Shown one piece after another: positions 48,309 to 58,196 of a stretch of 64,000 nt of DNA (the first letter of the stretch is position 1; each line of letters begins with the position of its first letter). This DNA comes from Lenzites betulinus (Eukaryota > Basidiomycota > Agaricomycetes > Polyporales > Polyporaceae). A program made the position numbers and the translations under genes. The stretch spans positions 144,715-208,714 of the forward strand of contig JABYQU010000060.1 of NCBI GenBank assembly GCA_022264855.1, read 5' to 3'. The notes under the pieces were generated by a model. The model ran no database searches. It was not told where the DNA came from and worked only from the letters and a program-made list of their open reading frames with translations.

Positions 48309-48547
48309 ATACTCTGCTATTGCTTTCGATAGGGTGATTTATGGGGTTGGGGACATTAGTATGGCGCGCTGTGACTGCACCATGTATCGCCATCCGCATG
48401 TAATAATGTGTGCATTGTAACTCCCCAGACTTCGCTATCCTACCCACGCTTGCTACTCATATGCAGCTACATATAGATACCCCTGATATATATGTCACCC
48501 CCTTGAATTCTGCTGGACATTCTCGATCGACTTCAGGCGTGCCTTCT

Positions 48548-51098
48548 TCAAATTTGCGCCGCGGCGTGCCCATCCGCGCGAGGGTCGGACCCAGCAGCCC
48601 AGATCGTCTTCCCGGACTTGTCGACGAGCTTCTGGATGATCTGCCCGCGCCCGAACATGGCCCGCTTCGCACCGCTCACAGGGCGCGCGTCGTGGCCCAT
48701 TTCTACCGCATGGCGGTGCCCAGGGTCAGTCTCACAGCTAATAGCGGCGGGGCACGTGTAGCAGTCTCACCACACAGCGTAGCGATGACGGCGTCCGGGA
48801 TGCCGTCCTCGAAGTAGACCTCGCTGTTGATGTCCCCCGACTGGCTGCTCTGTGCGCTCTCGGTCACAGGGCTACCCGCGGAGATGCAGAAGCGCGGGGC
48901 GTCGAGCGCTGCCTGCGCGGTGTACCCACGTAGGAGGTTCAGGAGGACCTGGACGTGACCTTGGGGCTAACACGGAGGACGATGTGAGCATGGTTGCGGA
49001 AATAATGCTGGGTGGGGTGGGAGGAAACAAGCCGAAATTACAGCGTACCTGCATGAACCCTCCCATGACTCCATAGCTCAAGAAGAGCTCGTCCCCGCGG
49101 AGGGCCATGGCGGGGATAATGGTGTGGTATGGGCGCTTTCCCCCCTGCAGCGCATTCGGGTGCGAGGGTGTTAAAGTGAAGTTGGTGCCGCGGTTTTGCA
49201 GAGTAAACCCGCAACCCTTGGGCACGGCTGTGCGAACGCAGTGCATTAGGTGCCGCGGCGAATCGTTACGCTGTCGGGTCAGCTACTCACCGGCTGTTCC
49301 AAAACCTGTGGGACGGGTGTAAGCTTCGCCACGACGTCACGGTGTTCTGAGCGGATGCACTGACCTGCGTAATTGCTCTGGATGTAACTGCAGGCGTTCC
49401 CCCACTGGTCGGTGACGGTGAAATAAACGGTGTCCGACGAGTGTTGGGGGTTTCCCTACGGCCAGTCAATGAAAGGGTGAGTTCTGGGGAGTGTCCGACC
49501 GTGGCGTGTACGCGTACATGGACGACATCGGGGTTCGTTTTAGCGGTGTCTATCAGCTTCGCGCGTGAGGCGAGGTACTCCTGAGGGCCGTCGACCGGTG
49601 AAACCGAGAATAAAAACGGCACAACCAAACTTCCGTACCTTGCTTAGCAGCTGCTTGACGGGTATGTCTGAGAACTCAGGGTCTGTGACATAGTACTGGC
49701 TATCTGCAGGCCGCGTCGGGTCAGACCGCTTTCATGTCGTCACAGTCGGCATGACATACCTGCGAACGCCAACCTAGATGAATGACAGGCATGTGAGCCA
49801 TTGCCGTAAGATGGACGTGGATACAACGCACCGCATGGCCTCGACAAGAATATGCAGGTACTCGGCGGAATTGTGCTCCATCTCCAGGAGTGAGCCGATC
49901 TTGCCTTGCGCCTCAAGATTGTCCAGAATCCCAAGCGTGAGCAACGCCGTGATTCCTTGGCCGTTGGGAGGACACTGCAGAGTAATTGCTGAGCAACCTG
50001 TAGAATCATGACGGTGATCCAACAAAGTACTACCTCGTACACGGTCACTTCCTCGTTGAAGGTGTACTTGATGGGCTCGACAAAGTCTGTCTTGTGATTG
50101 GCAAGGTCTTCGAGGGTCATCACGCCACCCTTGCTCTGGATGAGGTCTACGATGGCTTGTGCTACACGGCCCTTGTAGAACCCATCTTTGCCTTTCTCTG
50201 CAACTTCGCGGAAGGTCTTCGCAAGGTTGGGCAGTTTCAAAAATTGCCCCGGTAGGGGAGCCTCTCCGTCCAGCAGCATCTCGTCTCCGTTCGGCGAGGC
50301 ATTCTTGATCTGCTTGTACGCACTCTGGTACCCAGCGCTATTGATTTCAGTGACGGGGAAGCTACAGATCCCGCCGGTGAGCGCTGAATCCTCGGCAGAC
50401 AACTTTAGGTCTACCCTATTGATTTACGTACCCTTCCTCTGCAAGCCTGATGGCGGGCTGAAGCACTTCCGCCACAGACAGTTTGCCGCTGCCGAGCTTC
50501 TCAACAGTATCGACCCACGCCGCAGCCGCTCCTACAAGGTATTTCAAAACATGATTGGTGCTTTCGCGGACAAGATGACCGACCTGGTACCGTGACGGAG
50601 TTGAGATTGGTGCTGGGGATCTTGTCGCCAGTAACACCTTGACTCCGGACGTAGTCGATGCTTATTCCAGCCGGTGAATGACCCGACCCATTAAGTGCCT
50701 TGACGGTCTTCGACTGCGCGTCGTAAAACAGGCAGAACGCGTCCCTGAATTCGGGTCGTGGTGGTCAAATCCTTTCGCGCTATGTGGGAGGCCAGAAGCA
50801 AAGTGCTCACCCACCAATCCCGCAGCAGCTGGGTTCTGTGACATTCAGCGCCACGGAGGTCGCCACCGCCGCATCAGCTGGGGAGAATCTCGATGTCAGG
50901 AGTCGCCAATGTGTCGCGGGCTCAGGGGATAGCATCACCTGCGTTACCCCCCTTCCGCAGGATTTCTAACCCCGCCTCAACGGCTAGCGGCTGCGAGGCC
51001 GCAACGACCCCCTTGCTTCCATAGACGACGGACCGCCGACTCGCGAAACGAAACGGGACGAAATCGGGTTGGTCCACCTTTGCCCAGTCGATCTTCAT
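48548..51098 (-). CDS. Gamma-glutamyltransferase family enzyme
   Basis: Ntn-hydrolase that cleaves the gamma-glutamyl bond of glutathione or related compounds. The start [20 protein letters not shown] leads to [20 protein letters not shown], then [20 protein letters not shown] across an intron, then CCGIGG and [59 protein letters not shown] and a light-chain start [20 protein letters not shown] with the nucleophile Thr follow [33 protein letters not shown] and [11 protein letters not shown] come next, then the tail [13 protein letters not shown]. There is no signal peptide or N-terminal membrane anchor, so it is probably not a classic secreted GGT. About nine introns and 600 residues. The GDTVY-type light chain resembles bacterial and fungal cytosolic or periplasmic-like GGT relatives rather than yeast Ecm38. 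Confidence 0.88.
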
Positions 51099-52871
51099 CT
51101 TGATGATTTGACGTAGTCTGTGACAGATGTTCGCGGCGTTGTCGGTAGCTGTGGACACACGGTGCGCACTGCGAGTCCAAAAGCTACAGTGCACCCTTTA
51201 CAATATATGACTTGGCCTCGTGAGAAGAATGGCGCAAGATGTATTCCGTCCCGCCGATGTCGCCGCCGGACCCGCCATGGATAAGGGGGATCGTGGGCGA
51301 TAGTCTCATGTGAGCATGTGCGACCCCTTGCGGCCCTCGAGCGGGACCCCGGCGGCCGATTCTGGCAAGCCTGGGGACATCGTAGATAAGATTAGATTGC
51401 GGCGTGAGCTTTGCACCGCCTTTGTGCTCCGAAGTCCGGCCGCTGTGCTCGACGGGGCTCGACGTCGACTCGGACTCCTCCCCCACTGTTTGCACTCCAT
51501 GATTCCCGGAATGTTCAGCTACGTTGTTCTACCTCGGCCATGGCACCTGGACCTCACCTGAAAGCTAGCTAGTTAGCTTGGTATAGGGGGGGGGTATGCC
51601 GGGCTAATTAGCATGGATCTTGCCTTTGTCTGCGGGGTGCAATAAAGGCTCAATAAAGCTCGTACATCAGCAAAACCGCATTTGCCGCCTATATGATTCC
51701 AGCGCTTCCAAGTAACCTGCGAGATTGGTAGCACTTGTAAGCGCTTGAGGGTGCTCGTAAGGGAGCCGCAAGCTTAGAGGTCAATATAACTCGGCATGTT
51801 GTACTCATGATGCTTAGATATGAATATATGCTTATCTATGAGAACCATAGAATTATCAGCATCGTTCAGCTTACCTCTGAATGGACTAGTTTGCACCGTC
51901 TATCATTCCAGTCCCCACCTTGTCTCTCTCGGATGTACGAACACATAGTTAAATGGGATGCACACCGCACCGTGAAGCTTGCAGTCAACCGTCTCGCACG
52001 CCTGTCACCGCGTCACCGGATCACCATTGGCAGGTGGGGATTGCAACTCCGGTGCTCCACACCCTCTGCCCTCTTGCCATAAAATCGCTGGTGACTCGCG
52101 GTTTTGCTCCCCGCACTTCTTTCCCTCTTACCACAGCAGCTGCGACCGATCCGAGTCCTGCCACCGCCCCGAGCCTCTCAGAACTGGGTGCTAGAGTGCT
52201 ATTTCGGTTTCTACTGGTACTTCTGGGTCTTGGGTCTCGGGTCTTGGGTCTCGTGTCTTGCGGCGTCCCCTATGGCTTTTGCTTGCTCTGGAGCACCTTG
52301 GTTGTTGTGTCTGGCTGGTGCTCAGTCTTCTGTGACTTCGGCTGGACTCTCTTAGCTGCTTCTGGTGGTATTAGGACTCGCCTGCGCTGCATAAGCAGGC
52401 GACTTAGAACGGGCGTCTATATATGTAGTTCATGTCAGTTCTCGCCGCTGGCGATAGGCCGTTGAATAAAAGTCATTTTCTCGATATATACGCTGTCTCT
52501 ACCGCTGTGCAGTGCCTCGAAAACGGCCTGCTTTGGGCACAGTGTGCTTAGCTGTATGCATATTGATATATATACGCATCTATTGCATCGCAAGCCCCAG
52601 AATCGCTCGTAAGGTTGGCTTGCACACGCAGCGATTCCGAGTGAAATGAGTGATTCTATAATATTTCAAGGATGGGGGCTATTATATCTATAACCTTGGC
52701 ACTTTACGCCTAGATTGCGCGTGATTTCACACATTATATGTGCTTGCAACCGCTTCCAAGCGTATGCATTCGCGTGGTTGTTTTGCAGATGTAAAGGTGG
52801 CCTTAGCTAAGCTCAAAACCCTCGAGACCTCGGGCTACCGGCTATCTCGGCATCCAGTACCGGTCGCGCCC
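51099..52871. other. Gene-poor accessory DNA
   Basis: 1.8 kb with no supported gene. A 170-codon open frame at 51953-52465 is compositional (LLGLGSRVLGLV from a tandem GGGTCT repeat) and not called. The stretch is AT-richer than its neighbours at 51580-51900 and 52470-52760 and marks the transition from housekeeping genes to the transposon. Confidence 0.55.
52225..52252. repeat. Two copies of a 14-bp tandem repeat
   Basis: GGGTCTTGGGTCTC is repeated twice in direct tandem, followed by a degenerate third partial copy. Confidence 0.7.
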
Positions 52872-53084
52872 GGTGCCTGGCCTCTCCCGCCGCCCCGCGC
52901 CTGACGCCTAGTCCCTCCCGCCGCCCCGCGCCTGGCGCCTAGTCCATCCCGCCGCCTCGCGCCTGGCGCCTAGTCCCTCCCGCCGCCTCGCGCCTGGCGC
53001 CTAGTCCCTCCCGCCGCCCCGCGCCTGGCGCCTAGTCTCCCGCCTGGCGCCTAGTCCTCCGCCGCCCCGCGCGTGGCGCCTACC
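52872..53084. repeat. GC-rich minisatellite, about 31-bp unit, seven copies
   Basis: Units consist of a CCCTCCCGCCGCCCCGCG block followed by CCTGGCGCCTAGT, with single-base variants (CTGACGCC, CGCCTCGCG) and truncated copies at the right end. Each unit carries the palindromic core GGCGCC. The array ends about 245 bases before the left inverted repeat of the transposon, which contains a similar CCTGGCGCCT core. Confidence 0.85.
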
Positions 53085-53217
53085 GCTGCCCCACGCGCCA
53101 CCCGCCCCTTCGCGCTCGCTGTGGCCGACGGTGGGCTCGGCTCCCGACCCGCCCCTGCCCCGTTTTGCCCCGCATCTGTTGCTATCATGTATATTAGAGG
53201 TTCAATAGACTATTGGG

Positions 53218-53243
53218 TTAGTACATACAATGCTATGTACTAA
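53218..53243. repeat. Perfect 9-bp hairpin
   Basis: TTAGTACAT, loop ACAATGCT, ATGTACTAA. It lies between the minisatellite and the inverted repeat. Confidence 0.7.
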
Positions 53244-53329
53244 TACAGAGTGGGGAACACTGGGGGAGGCCGCGGGGAGGGCGGGCCTGCTTGGGCGTTA
53301 CCCGGGGGACATCGGAAGAGCGGGAGGAG

Positions 53330-53504
53330 ACCGGGCGAGGCTTGGGTGGCGCGGCGTTGCCCGAGGGAGAGGCACCGAGAGGGCGGGGAGGCGGGGGCGG
53401 GGAGCGGGAGGCCCCTGGCGCCTGTTTCATTGAGAGCTCCCGCCCGAGACACGTGGTGACGTCACTTTCCCCAACTACGCGCGCCCCCGAGATTATCGGA
53501 CTCT
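53330..53504 (+). repeat. Left 175-bp inverted repeat of the transposon
   Basis: Starts ACCGGGCGAGGCTTGGG and ends GATTATCGGACTCT. It is identical to the reverse complement of 62219-62393 by direct comparison. It contains CACGTG at 53450-53455 directly followed by the perfect palindrome GTGACGTCAC at 53456-53465, and a CCTGGCGCCT core near 53413. Confidence 0.9.
53450..53465. promoter_or_regulatory. E-box plus CRE-like palindrome pair, left copy
   Basis: CACGTG (bHLH site) abuts GTGACGTCAC (bZIP CRE-type site) inside the left inverted repeat. Confidence 0.5.
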
Positions 53505-53833
53505 GGGCCTGTATGCTTAAAGCTTTCGAGTGTAGGCAGATCCCGGACAACGTGCTTGTTTGTGAGTGCCAGTGAGGAGCGGGCATTTGCATCCCGGCCG
53601 CCAGCTGTTGGGTTGTACATTATAGCCTGTTCAGTAATACTATACCTCACAGTAGTGATCTAATTGTAAGATATTTGTGCGCGGCGCTTATTCCGCATTC
53701 TAAACACTAAAGCGCGGATCTAGCAAGTTAATAAGGTGGTAAGAAACCACACTAGGTATAGCATTGTAATGCGATGCAAGGTTCTAAACGACAGGATATC
53801 ACTAGTTACAAACCAGTGTTCATTGGTGTGATG
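53505..53833. other. Subterminal non-coding DNA of the transposon, left
   Basis: 329 bases between the left arm and the last accessory gene stop. No similarity to the corresponding right subterminal region was seen. Confidence 0.5.
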
Positions 53834-56127
53834 TCACCCCTCGAAGAAGAGGGGCCCATCGTAGCTACTACCTTGCATGAACAACGGGTCATTCAGACCG
53901 TCAAACCCGATGTTGATGAGCAAAGGATCAGCGCCGGCGAGTGACAGGTTGACAGCGGGCGGGATGATGGGCAGGAAGCCGGATAGGGGGTCTGTTATGT
54001 TGGACGAGAATCGCGTGCCAGTAGGCTGCTGAGCGAACACGTCTTGGAATTGATGAGCGCGTGTTGCGTCGAGCTCCTGGAGAGCACCGTCGGGCAGACG
54101 GTTGTAGGGCGCGGGGAATGCGGTGCGTAGGATAGCGGCGGCGTCCACTATGCCGGATGGGTTTGAGGTCAAGCCGTCCGCGTCAGGGCGGGCCGAGGTC
54201 GTCGGGGATGCAGGGGAGGCTGATGCGGGGCGAGAGCCAGGGGATGTTGCCGTGGGCGGGGGTACCTGTGCCGGAAGCGCGGGCGTTGTCGTGGGCAAGG
54301 CCGACTGAGTGGCCGACGATGCCGTCCCCTCATTGCTTCCGGTGACCTGCCGTTTTGCGTGCTTCTTCCCAAAGTCCGTGCGGCGCTTTCGTGGCTTGGG
54401 TGCAGCTGTTGACGTTGACAACGCGTTAGTTAGGGATAGTTACTTGAAATACATAGTGACGTGCTTACCGGCAGTACTGGTGTCTCCCGCCGGTGCACGA
54501 GATTGATCGCCCGCGGCGAGCATTGGAAGGGGTTCGCCGTCCGGGCTGCCGGTGGCGCTCGCGCCAGCCGCACTGATATCCGCAGCCGGTACCGGTTCAA
54601 CGGGTGCCAACGTGCTCGGCAGCGTTGGTATCATACCCGGAGCGAAGCTAACAGCCTTGATGATGGCGGCGCCTGCAGGAAGAGGTTTGTCCAAGTTCTG
54701 CTGTTGCCATTGCTCCCACTCCACAAGGGAGAGCTTCCGGAATCGCGCAGTAGCGTTCTCCCAAGCCTGCAGCAGTGTTGTCAGCTCGAGGCGTGTGCGG
54801 AAGTCGGCAGGCGTTTGGAATAGGGCCAGCGGCCAGCCTTCTATGACGATGCCGTAGGTCGAGGTGATCCGATTGCCGAAGCCAGAATAGAACATTTTCT
54901 TAGCTCGGTGCTCCGTTGCCTCTCCTGGTGTGGGCGTTAGCCCGGCGATACACATTAATGAGTCCATCAGCATCGCTTACCGAGGCGCTTTCCGATCAGT
55001 CCTACAGTCCGGGTCTGAAGGTCTTGAATGACATCTACACTGCGATCGAGTAGCCCTGTCAACAGTTGGTATTAGTACAGTTCATTTCATTACAGCGGCG
55101 TGGAAACGGACCGGGTACCCCACTCAAGCAGTAAGCCTCGAGGGACGAGGCGACGTCGTCCATCCCAGTCTGGAGTGTGATCTGAAAGAAGTCGTACACG
55201 CGCTCGGAGGTACCAAAGACGGTGGGCGGCGTGTGATGGTCTTTCCTCGATCTGGCCGCAAAGAGGCCGATTTCGATTCCTGTGCGTGCGTGAAGCCGGC
55301 GTATCTGATGCCGGACAGTGAATGATCAGCGCTCGGGCTCACCGCACGGACGTGGGAAGCGTTCCTAAATGGGAGGCGGCATACCTCTTCGAATATGCGC
55401 TCTAGGTTGGCACGCGTGTCGTGGAAGGCGCTGATGGGGACGTTCTGTACGGACAGTTTCTTCATTTCTTTATTCTCATCCAGTTCCTTCAACGACCCCT
55501 CCGTTTCCTTCACTTTCTCCTCCTGCGACATGGCGTTCCACGAATCACGTATCTCCGGCATCAGCTGAGTAGATGAATACCGCGGGGCGCCGGCGGGTAA
55601 CGCTGGAGTTAGTACGTAATGTTAGCATAATTCACATATGACCACAGAAATCTAGATCTCGCACTGTCGTTCTTCTTCTTGACCTGGTCGCGGAGATACG
55701 CGTTCCATCGGTTTGTCTTACGTTCCGTGTTGGCCATGCGAGAGGTCTGTAGAATCTGATGTTCGTAGTACCGTTGGTCGTGGCCACCAAATTCAGCCTG
55801 CATTTTCCGTGCTTCCTCCGCAATCGTGTCCCGTGCAGAGCCCAGCGCCGTTACGATCCTCTCACGGGTGTCGGCCTTCTTATCAGCTATAGCTTGCTTG
55901 TCCGCGAGTGTCGTCTTCACGGAAGCCTTCTTGGAGAGCTTCCTATACGGCTGACGTGACAGGCGGGTGATATACCTGCGTTGGTTCAAGATGGCGTCCC
56001 GGCGCGCCTTGTGGCGTTTGCCCTTTCCCACCGAGATAACCATACCCTGACCACGAAGTTGACCGATTTGACTGGCGGGGATGTTGCGTATAGGTGTGTG
56101 GGTGTGGGCAGTCGCGCGGATGGGCAT
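53834..56127 (-). CDS. Transposon accessory protein 1, unknown function
   Basis: Six exons join in phase. MPIRATAHTHTPIRNIPASQ is followed by a basic helical region (KGKRHKARRDAILNQRRYIT) and KMQAEFGGHDQRYYEHQILQ. Then come TLPAGAPRYSSTQLMPEIRD, SWNAMSQEEKVKETEGSLKE, DTRANLERIFEE and IRRLHARTGIEIGLFAARSR. VYDFFQITLQTGMDDVASSL, EAYCLSGVPGLLDRSVDVIQ, DLQTRTVGLIGKRLG, KMFYSGFGNRITSTYGIVIE and a disordered, Pro/Ala-rich C-terminus with KPRKRRTDFGKKHAKR follow; it ends GPLFFEG. The W-x-x-M-S-x-E-E core recalls HMG-like or coactivator-like helical motifs, but no family is assigned. About 650 residues. Its position in the element next to the transposase suggests a DNA-binding or targeting role (inference). 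The junction after LSGVPG uses a weak GTCCGT donor. Confidence 0.65.
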
Positions 56128-56260
56128 CTCGACTCAGAACTGAATTTGTTGAATATTTTTGAGCACGTGCTTACACGTGAGCACAAATGATTTGTAACCA
56201 GAGTTAGGACCAAGTCACAGGCGCGCAATTCAGCATACTTCAGGTAGTACAGGTACTAGT

Positions 56261-57473
56261 TTACATGATATGGTTCTCAGCCCATCGTGATGTACGAGGT
56301 CCAGCAGAATATAGAATCCACATATACTTTGCTTCCAGAATGGGCAACCCACGCCCTCCAATCTCCTCGAGGAACTCGGTAAGGTTGTCCGAATTGTAGC
56401 ATGCATCAGCGATCGTATATTTGGCCTCCGTGTCATAACCCATCGCCTGCAGGTACGTGTCGAGGGACGTGCCGCATGAGGGGACCTTCGTAGTCTCGAC
56501 GACAGGACCATGGTGAGAGCGCGTGATGCCGGCGAGATTGCGAGTATGCTGGTAGATCGTGGTGCCACGATTGGCGACCGTATCGTCTGAGACCGCCGGG
56601 GAGGGAGACTGACGTGGCCCGGGGGTACCTCGACGTTCGTTCCGACCGCGTGCCACTGTCCCGGAGACCGAGGAATTAGGGGACGCAGCGCGTCCTGCGG
56701 CGCGTTGACCGACGCGAGACGCCGCGACAGGTTCCTTACGGCGGCCATCCCGGCGCGTGCTCGTGCGTGCAGACTGTTTCTCGATAACTGTTTGAACTGT
56801 TAGCGCGGAGATGTATCTTGAATAAATGGAATACGTACGCGCAGCCTCGTACGCGTCTACTAGATCGCGCATATCTATATTAGTGCGCTTCTCTGATTGC
56901 CCTCCCGATATCATGAAAGCAAGCGCCCTCTTGAAAGAGGGACACTTCTTCCAGATCGCCCTATCCAAAGCCCTAGTTGCATTGACCGCGTCAGCGCTGC
57001 ACATATGAGTTAGATACATGAGTTGGAATGGCAATGCTCGATAGATGAATCACTTACTGCAGCGTGAATACGGCGGCCTCTCGGCCGTAGGCAACGGCGT
57101 ACAGGCCGTAGGTACGGCTGTCTTCCATGTGCTGGGCAAGGATATCCTCGCCAATGGGGAGGGTGAAGATGAGGCGGACCCGCTCCAGAGTGTCTTCAGT
57201 GGCTTCAACAACCTTGATTGCATCCTGATAAGCGAGGATCTCGTCGGCGAGATCCTCGGTGGGAACCTTGAAGACTACCGGAAATGGGCTGTTGAAAGTG
57301 CCGCCCGAGAGTTGCAACCTGGAAGCGAGAAGTGAACACGCGATCTCGGAAGCAGTCTGTCAAGATTTGACTTACTCTTTCTGTGTCTTTCCAGATTTCC
57401 CCTTCCCCAGAGTCACATACCAAGGCTTTCCCGCACCTGTACCCGCGGGCGCATTCTGAGTCGAGGCTACCAT
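56261..57473 (-). CDS. Transposon accessory protein 2, unknown function
   Basis: Four exons. MVASTQNAPAGTGAGKPWYV and TLGKGKSGKTQKE join LQLSGGTFNSPFPVVFKVPT. Then come EDLADEILAYQDAIKVVEAT, PIGEDILAQHMEDSRTYGLY and AVAYGREAAVFTLHADAVNA, TRALDRAIWKKCPSFKRALA, FMISGGQSEKR. A Ser/Arg-rich middle follows, then a C-terminal helical block CGTSLDTYLQAMGYDTEAKY and FLEEIGGRGLPILEAKYMWI, ending WAENHIM. The N-terminal WYVTLGKGKSG...F.VPTEDLADEILAYQDA...GLYAVAYGREAAVF layout weakly recalls the small RNase-H1 N-terminal/viroplasmin fold (Trp-Tyr-Val start, aromatic core). That comparison is a guess. The C-terminal helical block could be a partner-binding segment. About 340 residues. Confidence 0.65.
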
Positions 57474-58196
57474 CGTATACCTGCACCTGTCTGGTGGTAG
57501 GCGCAAGCAGAGGGGGCGGATGGAGGAGTGAGACTGAGAGGTGATAGCCATCAGGCGCCCATGAGTGCGCGAGTAATCCAGTGAGTATACTGTCTCCCTA
57601 CTTGATTGTTGTGTTCTTAGTGCATGTTCTTAGGCATATTAGCATAGTACTAGCATAGTATGAGTGTTACTATATGTTCGATGTATTTGAATAGTATACT
57701 GAAGGATGTGGAGGGTAATTAGCATGATCGAGCCAGTTTATGTACATCTGCGCGTGCGCCGGCAGGCGGTTTGTGTCTCTCGTCTCCACAAACCACTTGC
57801 ACCAGCGCCCATTCAAGGCAACCTCCCTTCCGCATCTCACGACAACTACGTCCCCAATACAATATATTAGGTGTACACTCGGACGCAAGCTTGCGGTAGT
57901 CGTGATCTCTTTCAATGTAAATATTTATATCTTGAGAGGTGCACGCGCATCCGATGTGCTCGGGTTGCACGAATATGCTGGACCGATCAAAGGGGCGCGA
58001 ACCTGCGCAAACGCGCTGCGCTTACATGCGCTGCCACTGCGCAACGACCGCACTCCCATTCCACCATTTGTCAAACCAACAAAGCGTGTAATATTTAAGC
58101 ACTTGCATTAATACCACGAACCATGCGAGATACATTGAAACTATGAAGGGGGGTTGAGAGACCATTGGTCTGAATCATAAGTACACATATATGCTG
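57474..58196. other. Intergenic within the transposon
   Basis: Lies between the transposase stop and the start of accessory gene 2. An AGCATAGTACT/AGCATAGTATG tandem pair occurs near 57640-57662. Short open frames on both strands were not accepted as genes. Confidence 0.5.

Noticed and set aside
51953..52465. 170-codon open frame in the gene-poor stretch
   Set aside because: Composition is driven by the tandem GGGTCT repeat; no introns, promoter or family similarity.
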